From the NCBI GenBank assembly GCA_026129545.1, contig JAHCHX010000005.1, positions 166,854 to 230,853 on the forward strand: a DNA stretch of 64,000 nucleotides, written 5' to 3'. How positions within the stretch are numbered: the first letter of the stretch is position 1; each line of letters begins with the position of its first letter. Below are positions 18,201 through 25,507 of the stretch, in pieces. The notes under the pieces were generated by a model. That model was not told the origin of the DNA and made no database searches. It saw only the letters and a list, made by a program, of their open reading frames with translations. This DNA is from Saprospiraceae bacterium. GTDB taxonomy: Bacteria > Bacteroidota > Bacteroidia > Chitinophagales > Saprospiraceae. The position numbers and the translations under genes are program-made.

Positions 18201-21200
18201 TCGGTTCGCGTGGCGGCGGCGGCTCAATTCACCGTGACGGCTGATTGCGCGGGAGCCATCACGAGTTTTCAGGATGCCAGCACTTTCTTGCCGGGCAACT
18301 CCATCGCCCAGTGGAATTGGGATTTTGATGACCCAGCGAGTGGCAGCAGCAATTTTTCCACGCTCCGCAACCCGACACACCTCTACGCCAATGTAGGTTC
18401 TCCCATAGCCACGTTGGTAATTACGGCAAACAATGGCTGCACTTCCACCGCCAGCCAGACGGTGTTTGTGCCGGGAGGCACGCCCGCGCCCTTCATGTTG
18501 CCCGGCGCGCAATGCCAAGGCAATGCGCTTGAGTTTTTGGCTACCGTGCCGCCCGAAATCACTCAACTCAATTGGAATTTCGGCGACCTGATATCAGGAG
18601 CGGCCAACAATGCCACGAGCAACCCTGCATACCATAGCTATAACGCAACGGGCAATTTCGCGGTAGCTCTCACCACGACAAACGCTTATGGATGCACGGC
18701 CACCGAAACCCAAATCCTGACCATCACCCCTAACACGCTTGCTGGTAGCATCACCCCCAGCAATCCCGCACCCATCTGCGAAGGCACCTCCGTCACACTT
18801 ACTGCTCCACCCGGGGCTGTGTCTTATTTGTGGTCGGACAATGCCACCACCACCGCAAGTTTCACCGCCACACAAGAGGGGGTTTACACTGTGACCATGA
18901 CAGATGCCAACGGCTGCACTTTTTCCCCGCCGGTGGTCAATGTAAAAATCAATCCCGGACCCGACGCGCTTATCAAGGCATTGTTGCAAAACGACTTGGG
19001 ACAAACCATCGGAACCGCCTATCCCACTTTGGCCTCTTGCGAAGGGGAGGACGTGCGCCTCATCTTGCAATCAAGCGGCAACTACACTTACGTCTGGTCA
19101 AATGGCAACGGCACCGAACAACAAATCTCCTTTACCGACGACCGCAACAATCTTCTCAGCATCGGCACGCACGTTTTCACCGTGACGGTGACCGACATTG
19201 CCAACGGGTGCACGTCCGTGACGGACCCGTTTGTCGTGACGGTCAATCCCGTCCCGAGCGCCGCCCCCATCACCGCGTCAGGCGTTTGTGCGGGCGATGC
19301 CAACGTGTTGACCTATACTGGAGCGCAAAATCCGGGTTGGGAGCTTATCTGGAACAATGGTTCGACAGGCTCAAGCATCACGACTCAAAACCCCGGGATT
19401 TATTTTGTCCGCGTGGTCAACGAGTTTGGCTGTTCGGCCAAAAGCAACGTCCTCAACATCTTGCCCGGCCCCAACGTGGCCGCTATTCCGGGCGGCTGCC
19501 ACACCCGATGCCGCCCCGACACGCTGTGCCTTCCCACTATCCCCAACATTGTCAGTTGGCAATGGTATTTCAATGGCAATCCTGTGCCGGGCGCCAACAG
19601 CCCTAATTTTGTGGCGACCGAGAACGGTGCCTATTATGCCGAATTGACCGATATTTTTGGCTGTACCAACCAAAGCGACCCGCTCCAACTCAATCTGCTC
19701 GATGGTTTTGGCAACATCAACGGACAGGTGTGGGCCGACGTAAACAACAATGGCATCATTGACGCAGGCGACACCTTGGTTTCCGGCATCTTGGTCAATT
19801 TGTTGCAAAACGGAAACCCCGTCGAGACAGGTCAATCTGGAGCCAATGGAGCATTTTCGTTTGTGAATGTGGCAGCGAGCGATTATGTCGTGGAAATTGA
19901 TGCCGCTCAACTACCCGCCGGGTGGAGCATCATCGTCGGTCAAAACACCCTCTCTCTTGTGGGCTGCAATGCCTTGGGCGAGTCTGCTTTGCTGCTGGGC
20001 ACTTGCACCAGCACCTCTTCCAGCCTCACGGCTGGTGTTTGCCCCGGCGCATTCTATAATTTCAACGGCACGCTCATCGCACCCGGCCAAACACAGACCT
20101 TCACACTAACAGGCAGCAATGGCTGCGACTCCATCGTCACCGTGACGGTGCTGGGCTTGCCCCTCTTGACCTCCACGCTCAACGTCAGTGTATGCCCTGG
20201 CGCATTGTACGACTACAATGGCACACTCATCGCGCCCGGTCAATCGCAGGCGTTCAACCTGAGCAACGCGGCCGGTTGCGATTCCATCGTCACGGTCGTG
20301 GTGTCTGCCTTGCCCACCTCTGCCAGCGCCCTTGACTTCAGCACTTGCACTGGCACTCTCTACGACTACAATGGCACCCTCATCGCACCAGGCGAGACGC
20401 GGGTGTTCACTCTTGTCAACGCAGCGGGCTGCGACTCCATCGTGACCGTGACAGTGAGCGAATCGCCCTCAGAGTATATTGTGGCGCAAGCTTTTGTATG
20501 CGAAGGCGACTCCTTGCTTTTGGATGGCGTGTGGATTCAGGCCAACTCCTCGCACATTTTCGCATATCAAAATACCTTCGGATGTGACTCCATCGTAGAA
20601 GTCGCTGTCGGCACTTTTGGCCCATTGGAAACTTCAAGCTTGGATACGGTCATCTGCCCCGGCCAGACTTTCCCCTACAATGGATTGCAACTCGCGCCCG
20701 GCTCCATCACCGACGTGGTATTGTCCAATATCTGGGGGTGCGATTCCATCGTGCGCGTGACGGTCAATGCCTACACGGTGGCGCCTCAGCTGCTGGAAGT
20801 CAGCGTTTGCCCCGGCGAGGCTTATTTGTTCAACGGCGAGACGATGCTCGCCGGCGAAACACGGGACTTTGTATTCCAAACACCCGAAGGCTGCGACTCT
20901 TTGGTGCGCGTGAGCGTCACGGCGCTGCCCGACGCAACTTTCGACCTGCTGACCCAGCCATCCTGTGCCACCTCTCCCACGGGCAGTTTGAGGGTCAACA
21001 ATGTTGCGGGAGGCTTGCCCCCCTATCGCTATTCGCTTGACGGTCTGGTGTTTCAGGATGAAATGGTGTTCGACAAACAAGCGGCAGGCAATTACACCGT
21101 GTTTCTTGAGGATTCAAACGGCTGTTTTTTTGAACAACAGGCCACCGTGCCGACTTTGCCCGCGCTTGAAGTGGCGCTTCCCGACGGCATTTTGCCCTGC

Positions 21201-21689
21201 GATGCGCCCTTCACACGACTCGAGCCTTTGGTGGGTGGCAATTTGACAGGCTTGGCGTTCAGGTGGTTCAACGGCGACACGACGGCCTTTGCCTCCGTAG
21301 CCGAGGTGGGCACGGTATGGGTGGAAGTGAGTAACCAATGCGAAACGGTGCGCCGCGAGGCGCTCGTGAGCTGGGAAGGTCTGGCGGCCAACTCCAACTA
21401 TGTGTATGTGCCCAACGTGTTCAAGCCTGCCTCCAACGACCCGGACAACTCGCAGTTCAGGCCGCATTTTCAGCCCGGCCTGACGCTGCTCGAATACCGT
21501 TTTGAGGTGTTCGACCGCTGGGGCAACCGCCTGTTTAGCGCCGTTCAGCCCGATGCGGGATGGCGGGGCATTTTTCGTGGCGACGACATGAACCCCGGTG
21601 TGTTCGTGTGGTACCTCAAAGCACGGTTTGCCTTTTGTGGGCGCGAGCGCAATTTGTTGTTGTCAGGCGATGTGACGGTGGTTCGTTGA
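15210..21689 (+). CDS. Giant Ig/PKD-repeat surface protein with gliding-motility C-terminal (T9SS type B) domain
   Basis: The predicted 2159-residue protein is a secreted, surface-attached adhesin-like protein. The ATG at 15210 is chosen because it starts a signal peptide (MKSRLLSASLLFVALFFAPS, cleavage near VYGQ); a TTG 27 bases earlier is less likely. After many Ig-like/PKD-type beta-sandwich modules (clear PKD cores FSDDLSTSLEVNPQHVFPTPG, WNWDFDDPAS, NWNFGDLIS) there is an SdrD-B/Cna-like module (GQVWADVNNNGIIDAGDTL), six tandem 51-residue GCDSIV repeats, and a SprB-type repeat (TSPTGSLRVNNVAGGLPPYR). The end is the gliding-motility-associated C-terminal domain (YVPNVFKP, FEVFDRWGNRLF, GVFVWYLKA), the known sorting signal for T9SS export. 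It is rich in Cys pairs. It runs tail to tail with the DUF1501 gene, 10 bases apart. Ligand unknown. Confidence 0.88.
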   Translation: MKSRLLSASLLFVALFFAPSVYGQNTFTVNIVGPTFLCAGQCDTFYAQVLNIPTPASDSFKWAIMGPNGYTAFGVGERFFFCPTSTQFATGTYTLLVQVISANGAVMASDTHIVTVLNFLPLDIVSNNFAPCNFDSTNINPDFQPCEKVCPNTTVTYSVQASNPGGSQSTLTWQVSGALAYTVNPPLNNSVTVTWGGPGVGSVVVVADGGISGACAGENARCVTIIAEPEAKFTSDPAPTGNTLQVCKGQTVYFQNQSIGADGYEWFFSDDLSTSLEVNPQHVFPTPGNYTVRLIARSDCLCSDTTTLNMEVLDAEAPTLDCVGTLCPGAVVTYTASNACPPYAWAVTPNGTVLSGGSAGTDSITVQWDGGPFGTITLGAQPCSGAACPNPANIRVPIISDDAVIQGVGNVCPAATEVYSIEAYGGTGFTWTLSGGGTITEGQGTNRITVKWLDSPNPSVTHWLTVEYDNCYLGCGGKDSLAIRIVSPFIINGPVELCEGETGNFASRLSVNFQNIACNWTLFAPNGSVAWTSAAPTASPAIPLSSGGGLYRVLALPNDPSLTCSAQATWVVNVTSRPAKPVILGDAGICPNTTYTYETSGTSSANRIRWTVQNGPGGTTEYLGNKINVTWGSVNPRWISVAQVSNNGLNCTSDTALLNIQNLGLVFISGQQVVCEDTKSTYTLPGIQNLNVNWSISPPSAGAVTAGQGLNVVEIFWTEAGGHVISLDVCGQISSLPVTVIALPDPAVQYAGSVCPGQTTPIQTATPYINYSWRDANGTELADTPTVDLGVGSYSVQVEDANGCVGSQPFTVNEGPAPNISITTADPTGFCNNSVFVTLTALANADGDLVYQWFQNGNPVGANTPTFATNQYGIYSVQVTNPDGCTAVAGSISLFNYCGGSGGGGSGFPGASEPFCPAGSANFSVNATAECNTFNFQVIPSPQYVPGSAFWTFGISGGSILGTATSENPSFTFLNAGKYIATLRVTLQNGDVCVVSDSVRVAAAAQFTVTADCAGAITSFQDASTFLPGNSIAQWNWDFDDPASGSSNFSTLRNPTHLYANVGSPIATLVITANNGCTSTASQTVFVPGGTPAPFMLPGAQCQGNALEFLATVPPEITQLNWNFGDLISGAANNATSNPAYHSYNATGNFAVALTTTNAYGCTATETQILTITPNTLAGSITPSNPAPICEGTSVTLTAPPGAVSYLWSDNATTTASFTATQEGVYTVTMTDANGCTFSPPVVNVKINPGPDALIKALLQNDLGQTIGTAYPTLASCEGEDVRLILQSSGNYTYVWSNGNGTEQQISFTDDRNNLLSIGTHVFTVTVTDIANGCTSVTDPFVVTVNPVPSAAPITASGVCAGDANVLTYTGAQNPGWELIWNNGSTGSSITTQNPGIYFVRVVNEFGCSAKSNVLNILPGPNVAAIPGGCHTRCRPDTLCLPTIPNIVSWQWYFNGNPVPGANSPNFVATENGAYYAELTDIFGCTNQSDPLQLNLLDGFGNINGQVWADVNNNGIIDAGDTLVSGILVNLLQNGNPVETGQSGANGAFSFVNVAASDYVVEIDAAQLPAGWSIIVGQNTLSLVGCNALGESALLLGTCTSTSSSLTAGVCPGAFYNFNGTLIAPGQTQTFTLTGSNGCDSIVTVTVLGLPLLTSTLNVSVCPGALYDYNGTLIAPGQSQAFNLSNAAGCDSIVTVVVSALPTSASALDFSTCTGTLYDYNGTLIAPGETRVFTLVNAAGCDSIVTVTVSESPSEYIVAQAFVCEGDSLLLDGVWIQANSSHIFAYQNTFGCDSIVEVAVGTFGPLETSSLDTVICPGQTFPYNGLQLAPGSITDVVLSNIWGCDSIVRVTVNAYTVAPQLLEVSVCPGEAYLFNGETMLAGETRDFVFQTPEGCDSLVRVSVTALPDATFDLLTQPSCATSPTGSLRVNNVAGGLPPYRYSLDGLVFQDEMVFDKQAAGNYTVFLEDSNGCFFEQQATVPTLPALEVALPDGILPCDAPFTRLEPLVGGNLTGLAFRWFNGDTTAFASVAEVGTVWVEVSNQCETVRREALVSWEGLAANSNYVYVPNVFKPASNDPDNSQFRPHFQPGLTLLEYRFEVFDRWGNRLFSAVQPDAGWRGIFRGDDMNPGVFVWYLKARFAFCGRERNLLLSGDVTVVR
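20025..20935 (+). repeat. Six tandem 51-residue GCDSIV repeats within the surface protein
   Basis: The repeat Cys codons begin at 20040, 20193, 20346, 20499, 20655 and 20808, so spacing is 153 bases (51 residues) with one 156-base unit. Each unit reads roughly V-C-P-G, Y-NGTLIAPG, then GCDSIV-V-V. Units 1-3 share longer identical nucleotide runs than units 4-6, consistent with more recent duplication. Confidence 0.9.
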
Positions 21690-21699
21690 GGAGAGAGGC

Positions 21700-23355
21700 C
21701 TATCGCGTCACGCTCACTTTTGCCACCTCTGCCTTGCCAGTTGATTTGTTTTGCAAACGGGCAAAATAGGTACCCGGCGGGAGGGACATCACGTCTAGGT
21801 AGAAAAGGTTGTTGCCCGGCAGGATTTTCTGATTGGAGGCCGTCACCAAAGAGCCGCCCACGCTATGGAGCGAAAGCACCGCGTCGAATGATGCCTCTGC
21901 TTGGTAAGTGATTTCGACACTGAACGAGGCGGGGTTTGGCGAGATGCTCATAGGTCCCCATTTTTTAGGGAAGGGGTCAAAAATGGCCGTCGTATCGCCG
22001 TAATAGCAGTCTGGTTCGACCATGTAGCCTTTTTGTACCAAAAATACCTTTGAGTAGCTTTCAAACATGGTTTGTTCCAAGATGAACGGACTGGCCCCCA
22101 ACCAATCTTGCAACAGCGTGGCAAACACTTGACGGTAGTCGAATTGTTTGTTTTTCAATTGATTGTCCGCCGTGAGGTCGTCGAGGTCAACATTGGTGCC
22201 GAGCACGGAGGGTCGTATTCCTTTCCCAAAAAGCAACATGGGCGCGAGTGTGCCATGGTCGGTGCCGAAAGAGCCGTTTTCTTTGGCGCAACGGCCAAAT
22301 TCGGAGAAGGTGCAAGCTGCCACGCGGTCGGCAATGCCCAATGCTTCGAGGTCGTCGAAGAAAGTCTTGACCGAATCGGAGAGCGTTTTCAGCAAGTTGG
22401 CATGGGTGCCGAGGCTAGTGTCGCCCGAATCCACTTGGGCGCTGTGGTTGTCGAATCCGCCCAATTGGCACAGATAAATTTTGGTCTGGCAGCCGCCGCG
22501 AATCATGCGAGCAACGGTCTTCAATTGGTTGGCAAAACCGTTGTTCGGATAGGTGGTGATGGCGTTCGAGCCATTGTTGAACACCTGCGTGATGCGCTGG
22601 GCATACTGGTTGATGCTTTGCTCCACTCCCATGATGTATTCCAACTCAGCGCCTTGGTCAGTATCTGGCACGTTGAGAATGGGCGCTCCGCCGATGGTCT
22701 GGATAAGCGAGTAAAAGCCCGCCACATCCTGTCCGCTCAGGTTGATGACGTTTTGGTGCTGGGTCTCGGTGTGAAAGCCCAAAGAGGTGTTTGGGTCGCC
22801 CACCTGTATGCCCAAAGGGTCGGGCATATCGGGTGTGGGGGCGCCCTCCACATCGGGATAGAAGGCTTGGAGCGCGCGCCCCATCCATCCCGACGGGATG
22901 TTTTGCAATGCAGGGGCACCGCCCCCACCGGATAGCCACAAATCCGTGCCCTTGAAGTGTGACTGGTTCATGTTGTCGTATCCCACTCCTTGCACGATGG
23001 ATGCCCAACCTTTGTCATAGAGCGCCTTCACGCCTGTCATGGCGGGGTGCAGGGCCACTTGGTCTTCACCGGGAAGGGTGCCGTCCAAGGGAATGTACTT
23101 GTTTTCGGCGATTCCGGTGGTGCCGCGCAGCTGCATATAGCGGTCGTATCGCGGGATGGGGATGAGGGTGTTCAGCCCGTCGTTGCCTCCCTTCAACTGG
23201 ATGAGCACCAGCACCCGTTCGCGCACTTCGTCGCACGAGGAGAGCAGATGAGCCATTTTTCGGTTGGCAAAAGGCCGCATGGAGAATCCGTTCACCATGA
23301 AAGGGGACACGCTGGCTGCGGCGGGGAATATCTTGAGAAAACTTCTGCGCTTCAT
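21700..23355 (-). CDS. DUF1501-family protein with T9SS type A sorting domain
   Basis: The 551-residue protein belongs to the DUF1501 family, related to the alkaline phosphatase/sulfatase fold, of unknown activity. The N-terminus has a twin-arginine-like signal (KRRSFLKIF then AAASVSPFMV). The family core is visible: VLVLIQLKGGNDGLNTLIPI, HPAMTGVKALYDKGWASIVQ, QSHFKGTDLW, FSEFGRC followed by FGTDHGTLAPMLLFG. The last 75 residues (SISPNPASFSVEI to PPGTYFARLQNKSTGK) are a Por-type T9SS sorting domain, so the protein is probably exported to the surface. It lies 102 bases after the DUF1800 gene on the same strand, a pairing that recurs across bacteria, which suggests the two act together. Confidence 0.88.
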   Translation of the reverse strand: MKRRSFLKIFPAAASVSPFMVNGFSMRPFANRKMAHLLSSCDEVRERVLVLIQLKGGNDGLNTLIPIPRYDRYMQLRGTTGIAENKYIPLDGTLPGEDQVALHPAMTGVKALYDKGWASIVQGVGYDNMNQSHFKGTDLWLSGGGGAPALQNIPSGWMGRALQAFYPDVEGAPTPDMPDPLGIQVGDPNTSLGFHTETQHQNVINLSGQDVAGFYSLIQTIGGAPILNVPDTDQGAELEYIMGVEQSINQYAQRITQVFNNGSNAITTYPNNGFANQLKTVARMIRGGCQTKIYLCQLGGFDNHSAQVDSGDTSLGTHANLLKTLSDSVKTFFDDLEALGIADRVAACTFSEFGRCAKENGSFGTDHGTLAPMLLFGKGIRPSVLGTNVDLDDLTADNQLKNKQFDYRQVFATLLQDWLGASPFILEQTMFESYSKVFLVQKGYMVEPDCYYGDTTAIFDPFPKKWGPMSISPNPASFSVEITYQAEASFDAVLSLHSVGGSLVTASNQKILPGNNLFYLDVMSLPPGTYFARLQNKSTGKAEVAKVSVTR

Positions 23356-23457
23356 ATTCGATGAGATTGTGTGGAATGGCGAAAAACGGGGATTGACGGC
23401 TCATTGGCTGTGGTGCCGCTATTCGCGGAGTGGCCACGTCCCCTCTGTCCGCATGAA

Positions 23458-25110
23458 TCAAAAGGTTTGGTATTCTGGCGAAAACATGATGTAGGTAACA
23501 AGTCGTTCGAGGGCGATTTTCACCTCTTCATCCTTGCCTGTGTCGAGATAAGCCTGCCACTCGTAGGTCCAGTCGGCAGGCGGCAAATTATCGAGGAAAA
23601 TCTGGATATAGAAGTAGTGGAAGCGGTCGGTGCTGATTTCATCGGGCAGCATATAGGCCAGCAGGTCTTGCACCAGCAAATATGGGTCGGAGGGTTCGGC
23701 GCAGATGCCACTATCGCGTACCCACGGAGCGATGTCCAACTTGACCCCGATGGTTTGGTTGGGGCCGTTGCCCAGCACACGCCTACCCGTCAGCAACATT
23801 TGAGCAAGTTTGTAACGCGCGATGATAGATGTGGAATTGAACCAGTTGCGATTGTATTCCGGCTTTTGGTGATAGGCCGGATAGCCTGCCACGTCGTCAG
23901 GGTAAAAGAGTGGCATATTGGCGTAGCCCAGCATCCGCTCGATGACCCCTTGATTGAAGAATCGGATGTAATGGTCGAAGTTTTGGGCGAACGGGTCTGG
24001 CGTTTTCACGTCGAAGAACGAAAGTGATTGGAGCGTGAGTTCGAGTGGCGACTTGATGATGCCGCCCACAAAATTGTCCTTGTTATCGTTGTCGTCGGCA
24101 TCGTAGAAGTGCTCGCTTTTGAGCAGTTTTTTCAGCACTGGCGCGACTTCGTAGTTGTTGTTTCGGAAAATATCGGCCAGTGGCAGAATGATGTCGGTTT
24201 CTGCCTCAGGGGTTATGGTGGGGTGCACAAAAAAGCGATAAAGTCTGCGACAGATATTCTTGGCCACTTCCGGCTGTCCAAAAACCATATTGACCAACGC
24301 ATCCACTTCTGCCCACATACCCGCCGCGTTGGTCGCGCCTGCGATGGTTTTGTTTTGGAACTTGTCGCTGAACGTCTTAGTGCCTTTGTCGTGGCGGTTG
24401 AACACAGCCTGCCCTCGCGGAATGCCCGTTTCGGGGTCAGTTTGGTCACGCAAGATTCGGGTGCGAAAACCCGTGAAAACGCGAGCTGCCTGCACGATGT
24501 CGTCTTCGGTGTAGAAGGTATAGTCGCCCGGCCCTATTTGCGGCCCTTTCCCGATGGTAAAAAGTTCGAGAAACTCGCGGGCAAAGTTCTCATTGGGGTT
24601 TTGTTCGGAGTTTTCGTGATTGTTCAAGTAGCGCAACATCGCATTGTCGGGCACTATCTTGGTCGCCAGTTTTTTGAAATTGCCCAAAGCCCCCCAGCGC
24701 AACAGCGACAAATAGTCGAAGAAGGCAAAGTTGTTGAAAGCATTGGCCGTCACGGCAAGATATTGATGCCAGAAAAAGACCATTTTGTGTCCTACGCCGG
24801 GGTCGCGGAGCGCCTCGCTGAGCCACCAGCCGATGATGCGTCTCTGTAGGTTGAAGTCCAGGTCAGGAGCGGTTTGGCCGGGCGGGTTTATCCACTGTAT
24901 GGCTTCCACCGTCGGGGTGTTGGGGTTGTCATAGACGGGCTGGTCGAGTGCGAGCGAGTAGAGCTGCACCAAGGCATCCACCGCCTCGTCGGCAGTCTGG
25001 GCGGCCAAAGTGTCCACCTTTTGTTTGGTGAAACAAAAACTGGCGCGTCGGAGCAGGTGAGCGGCACGGCGATGACCCAGATTGCCTTGTAGTGTGTTGA
25101 GTGAAGCCAT
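23458..25110 (-). CDS. DUF1800-family protein
   Basis: The protein belongs to the DUF1800 family, which often pairs with DUF1501 and has no established activity. From the ATG at 25110 it is 550 residues and starts MASLNTLQGNLGHRRAAHLLRRASF, matching the conserved HLLRRASFG-like opening of the family. An open frame continues upstream to 25392 but adds 94 low-complexity residues that look like translated intergenic DNA. Conserved later blocks are MVFFWHQYLAV, NFAREFLELFTIG, DIVQAARVFTGF, FNRHDKGTKTF and RRLYRFFVHP. No clear signal peptide is present with this start, which is odd if it works with an exported partner. It is first in a two-gene operon with the DUF1501 gene and divergent from susC. 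Confidence 0.85.
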   Translation of the reverse strand: MASLNTLQGNLGHRRAAHLLRRASFCFTKQKVDTLAAQTADEAVDALVQLYSLALDQPVYDNPNTPTVEAIQWINPPGQTAPDLDFNLQRRIIGWWLSEALRDPGVGHKMVFFWHQYLAVTANAFNNFAFFDYLSLLRWGALGNFKKLATKIVPDNAMLRYLNNHENSEQNPNENFAREFLELFTIGKGPQIGPGDYTFYTEDDIVQAARVFTGFRTRILRDQTDPETGIPRGQAVFNRHDKGTKTFSDKFQNKTIAGATNAAGMWAEVDALVNMVFGQPEVAKNICRRLYRFFVHPTITPEAETDIILPLADIFRNNNYEVAPVLKKLLKSEHFYDADDNDNKDNFVGGIIKSPLELTLQSLSFFDVKTPDPFAQNFDHYIRFFNQGVIERMLGYANMPLFYPDDVAGYPAYHQKPEYNRNWFNSTSIIARYKLAQMLLTGRRVLGNGPNQTIGVKLDIAPWVRDSGICAEPSDPYLLVQDLLAYMLPDEISTDRFHYFYIQIFLDNLPPADWTYEWQAYLDTGKDEEVKIALERLVTYIMFSPEYQTF

Positions 25111-25507
25111 CGAAGGAAGTTTGAACGGCAGGAAGCTCCTGCGTCGCTTGGTCAAAATAATAATGAGCAAGGGGGGATGCTGGGGCGAAAGTTGCGATTG
25201 GACGACAGTCTTTCGGGTAAGTTTAATAAGAAAAAATATTTGCGAGATTATATTTTTGGCGACGATTAAAAAGGGGCTGTTAGCAATCGCCCCACCCAAT
25301 TTTACCGGAGCAGCCCACCCTTGTCGCAGGCGTTTTTTTATATTTTGCAAATCAAGATTTTCGAGAAACTCTGTTTTGAAAAAATCATTCACGCGCCTGT
25401 TTTTTACACAAATCGAAATTAGGGTTAAAAAAACCTTTGGAATAAGGAAAGTATTTTACGTTTGCCGACAGTTCTAATCAATTTTTTCACTAAAATCTGT
25501 TCCAGTT
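25111..25507. other. Divergent intergenic region between DUF1800 gene and susC
   Basis: This 397-base gap holds no convincing gene. It contains the susC promoter at its right end. AT-rich stretches near 25210-25260 and 25370-25430 are seen, but no TAnnTTTG box could be assigned to the DUF1800 gene on the minus strand. Confidence 0.5.
25436..25464 (+). promoter_or_regulatory. Promoter of the susC-susD operon
   Basis: TTTG at 25436-25439 and TACGTTTG at 25457-25464 match the Bacteroidota -33/-7 pattern (TTTG, then TAnnTTTG) with a 17-base spacer. Transcription would start near 25470, giving a leader of about 38 bases before the ATG at 25508. Confidence 0.65.

Noticed and set aside
17409..18566. 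385-residue minus-strand open frame inside the giant surface protein gene
   Set aside because: Opposite to the repeat-rich coding strand with signal peptide and sorting domain; no independent family match.
20025..20935. Regular 153-base periodicity as a CRISPR-like array
   Set aside because: It is in-frame protein repetition inside a coding region; units are too long, lack conserved repeat/variable spacer structure and there are no cas genes.
25111..25392. 94-residue N-terminal extension of the DUF1800 protein
   Set aside because: Low-complexity, Lys/Ile-rich sequence consistent with translated intergenic DNA; the family's conserved opening starts at the ATG at 25110.
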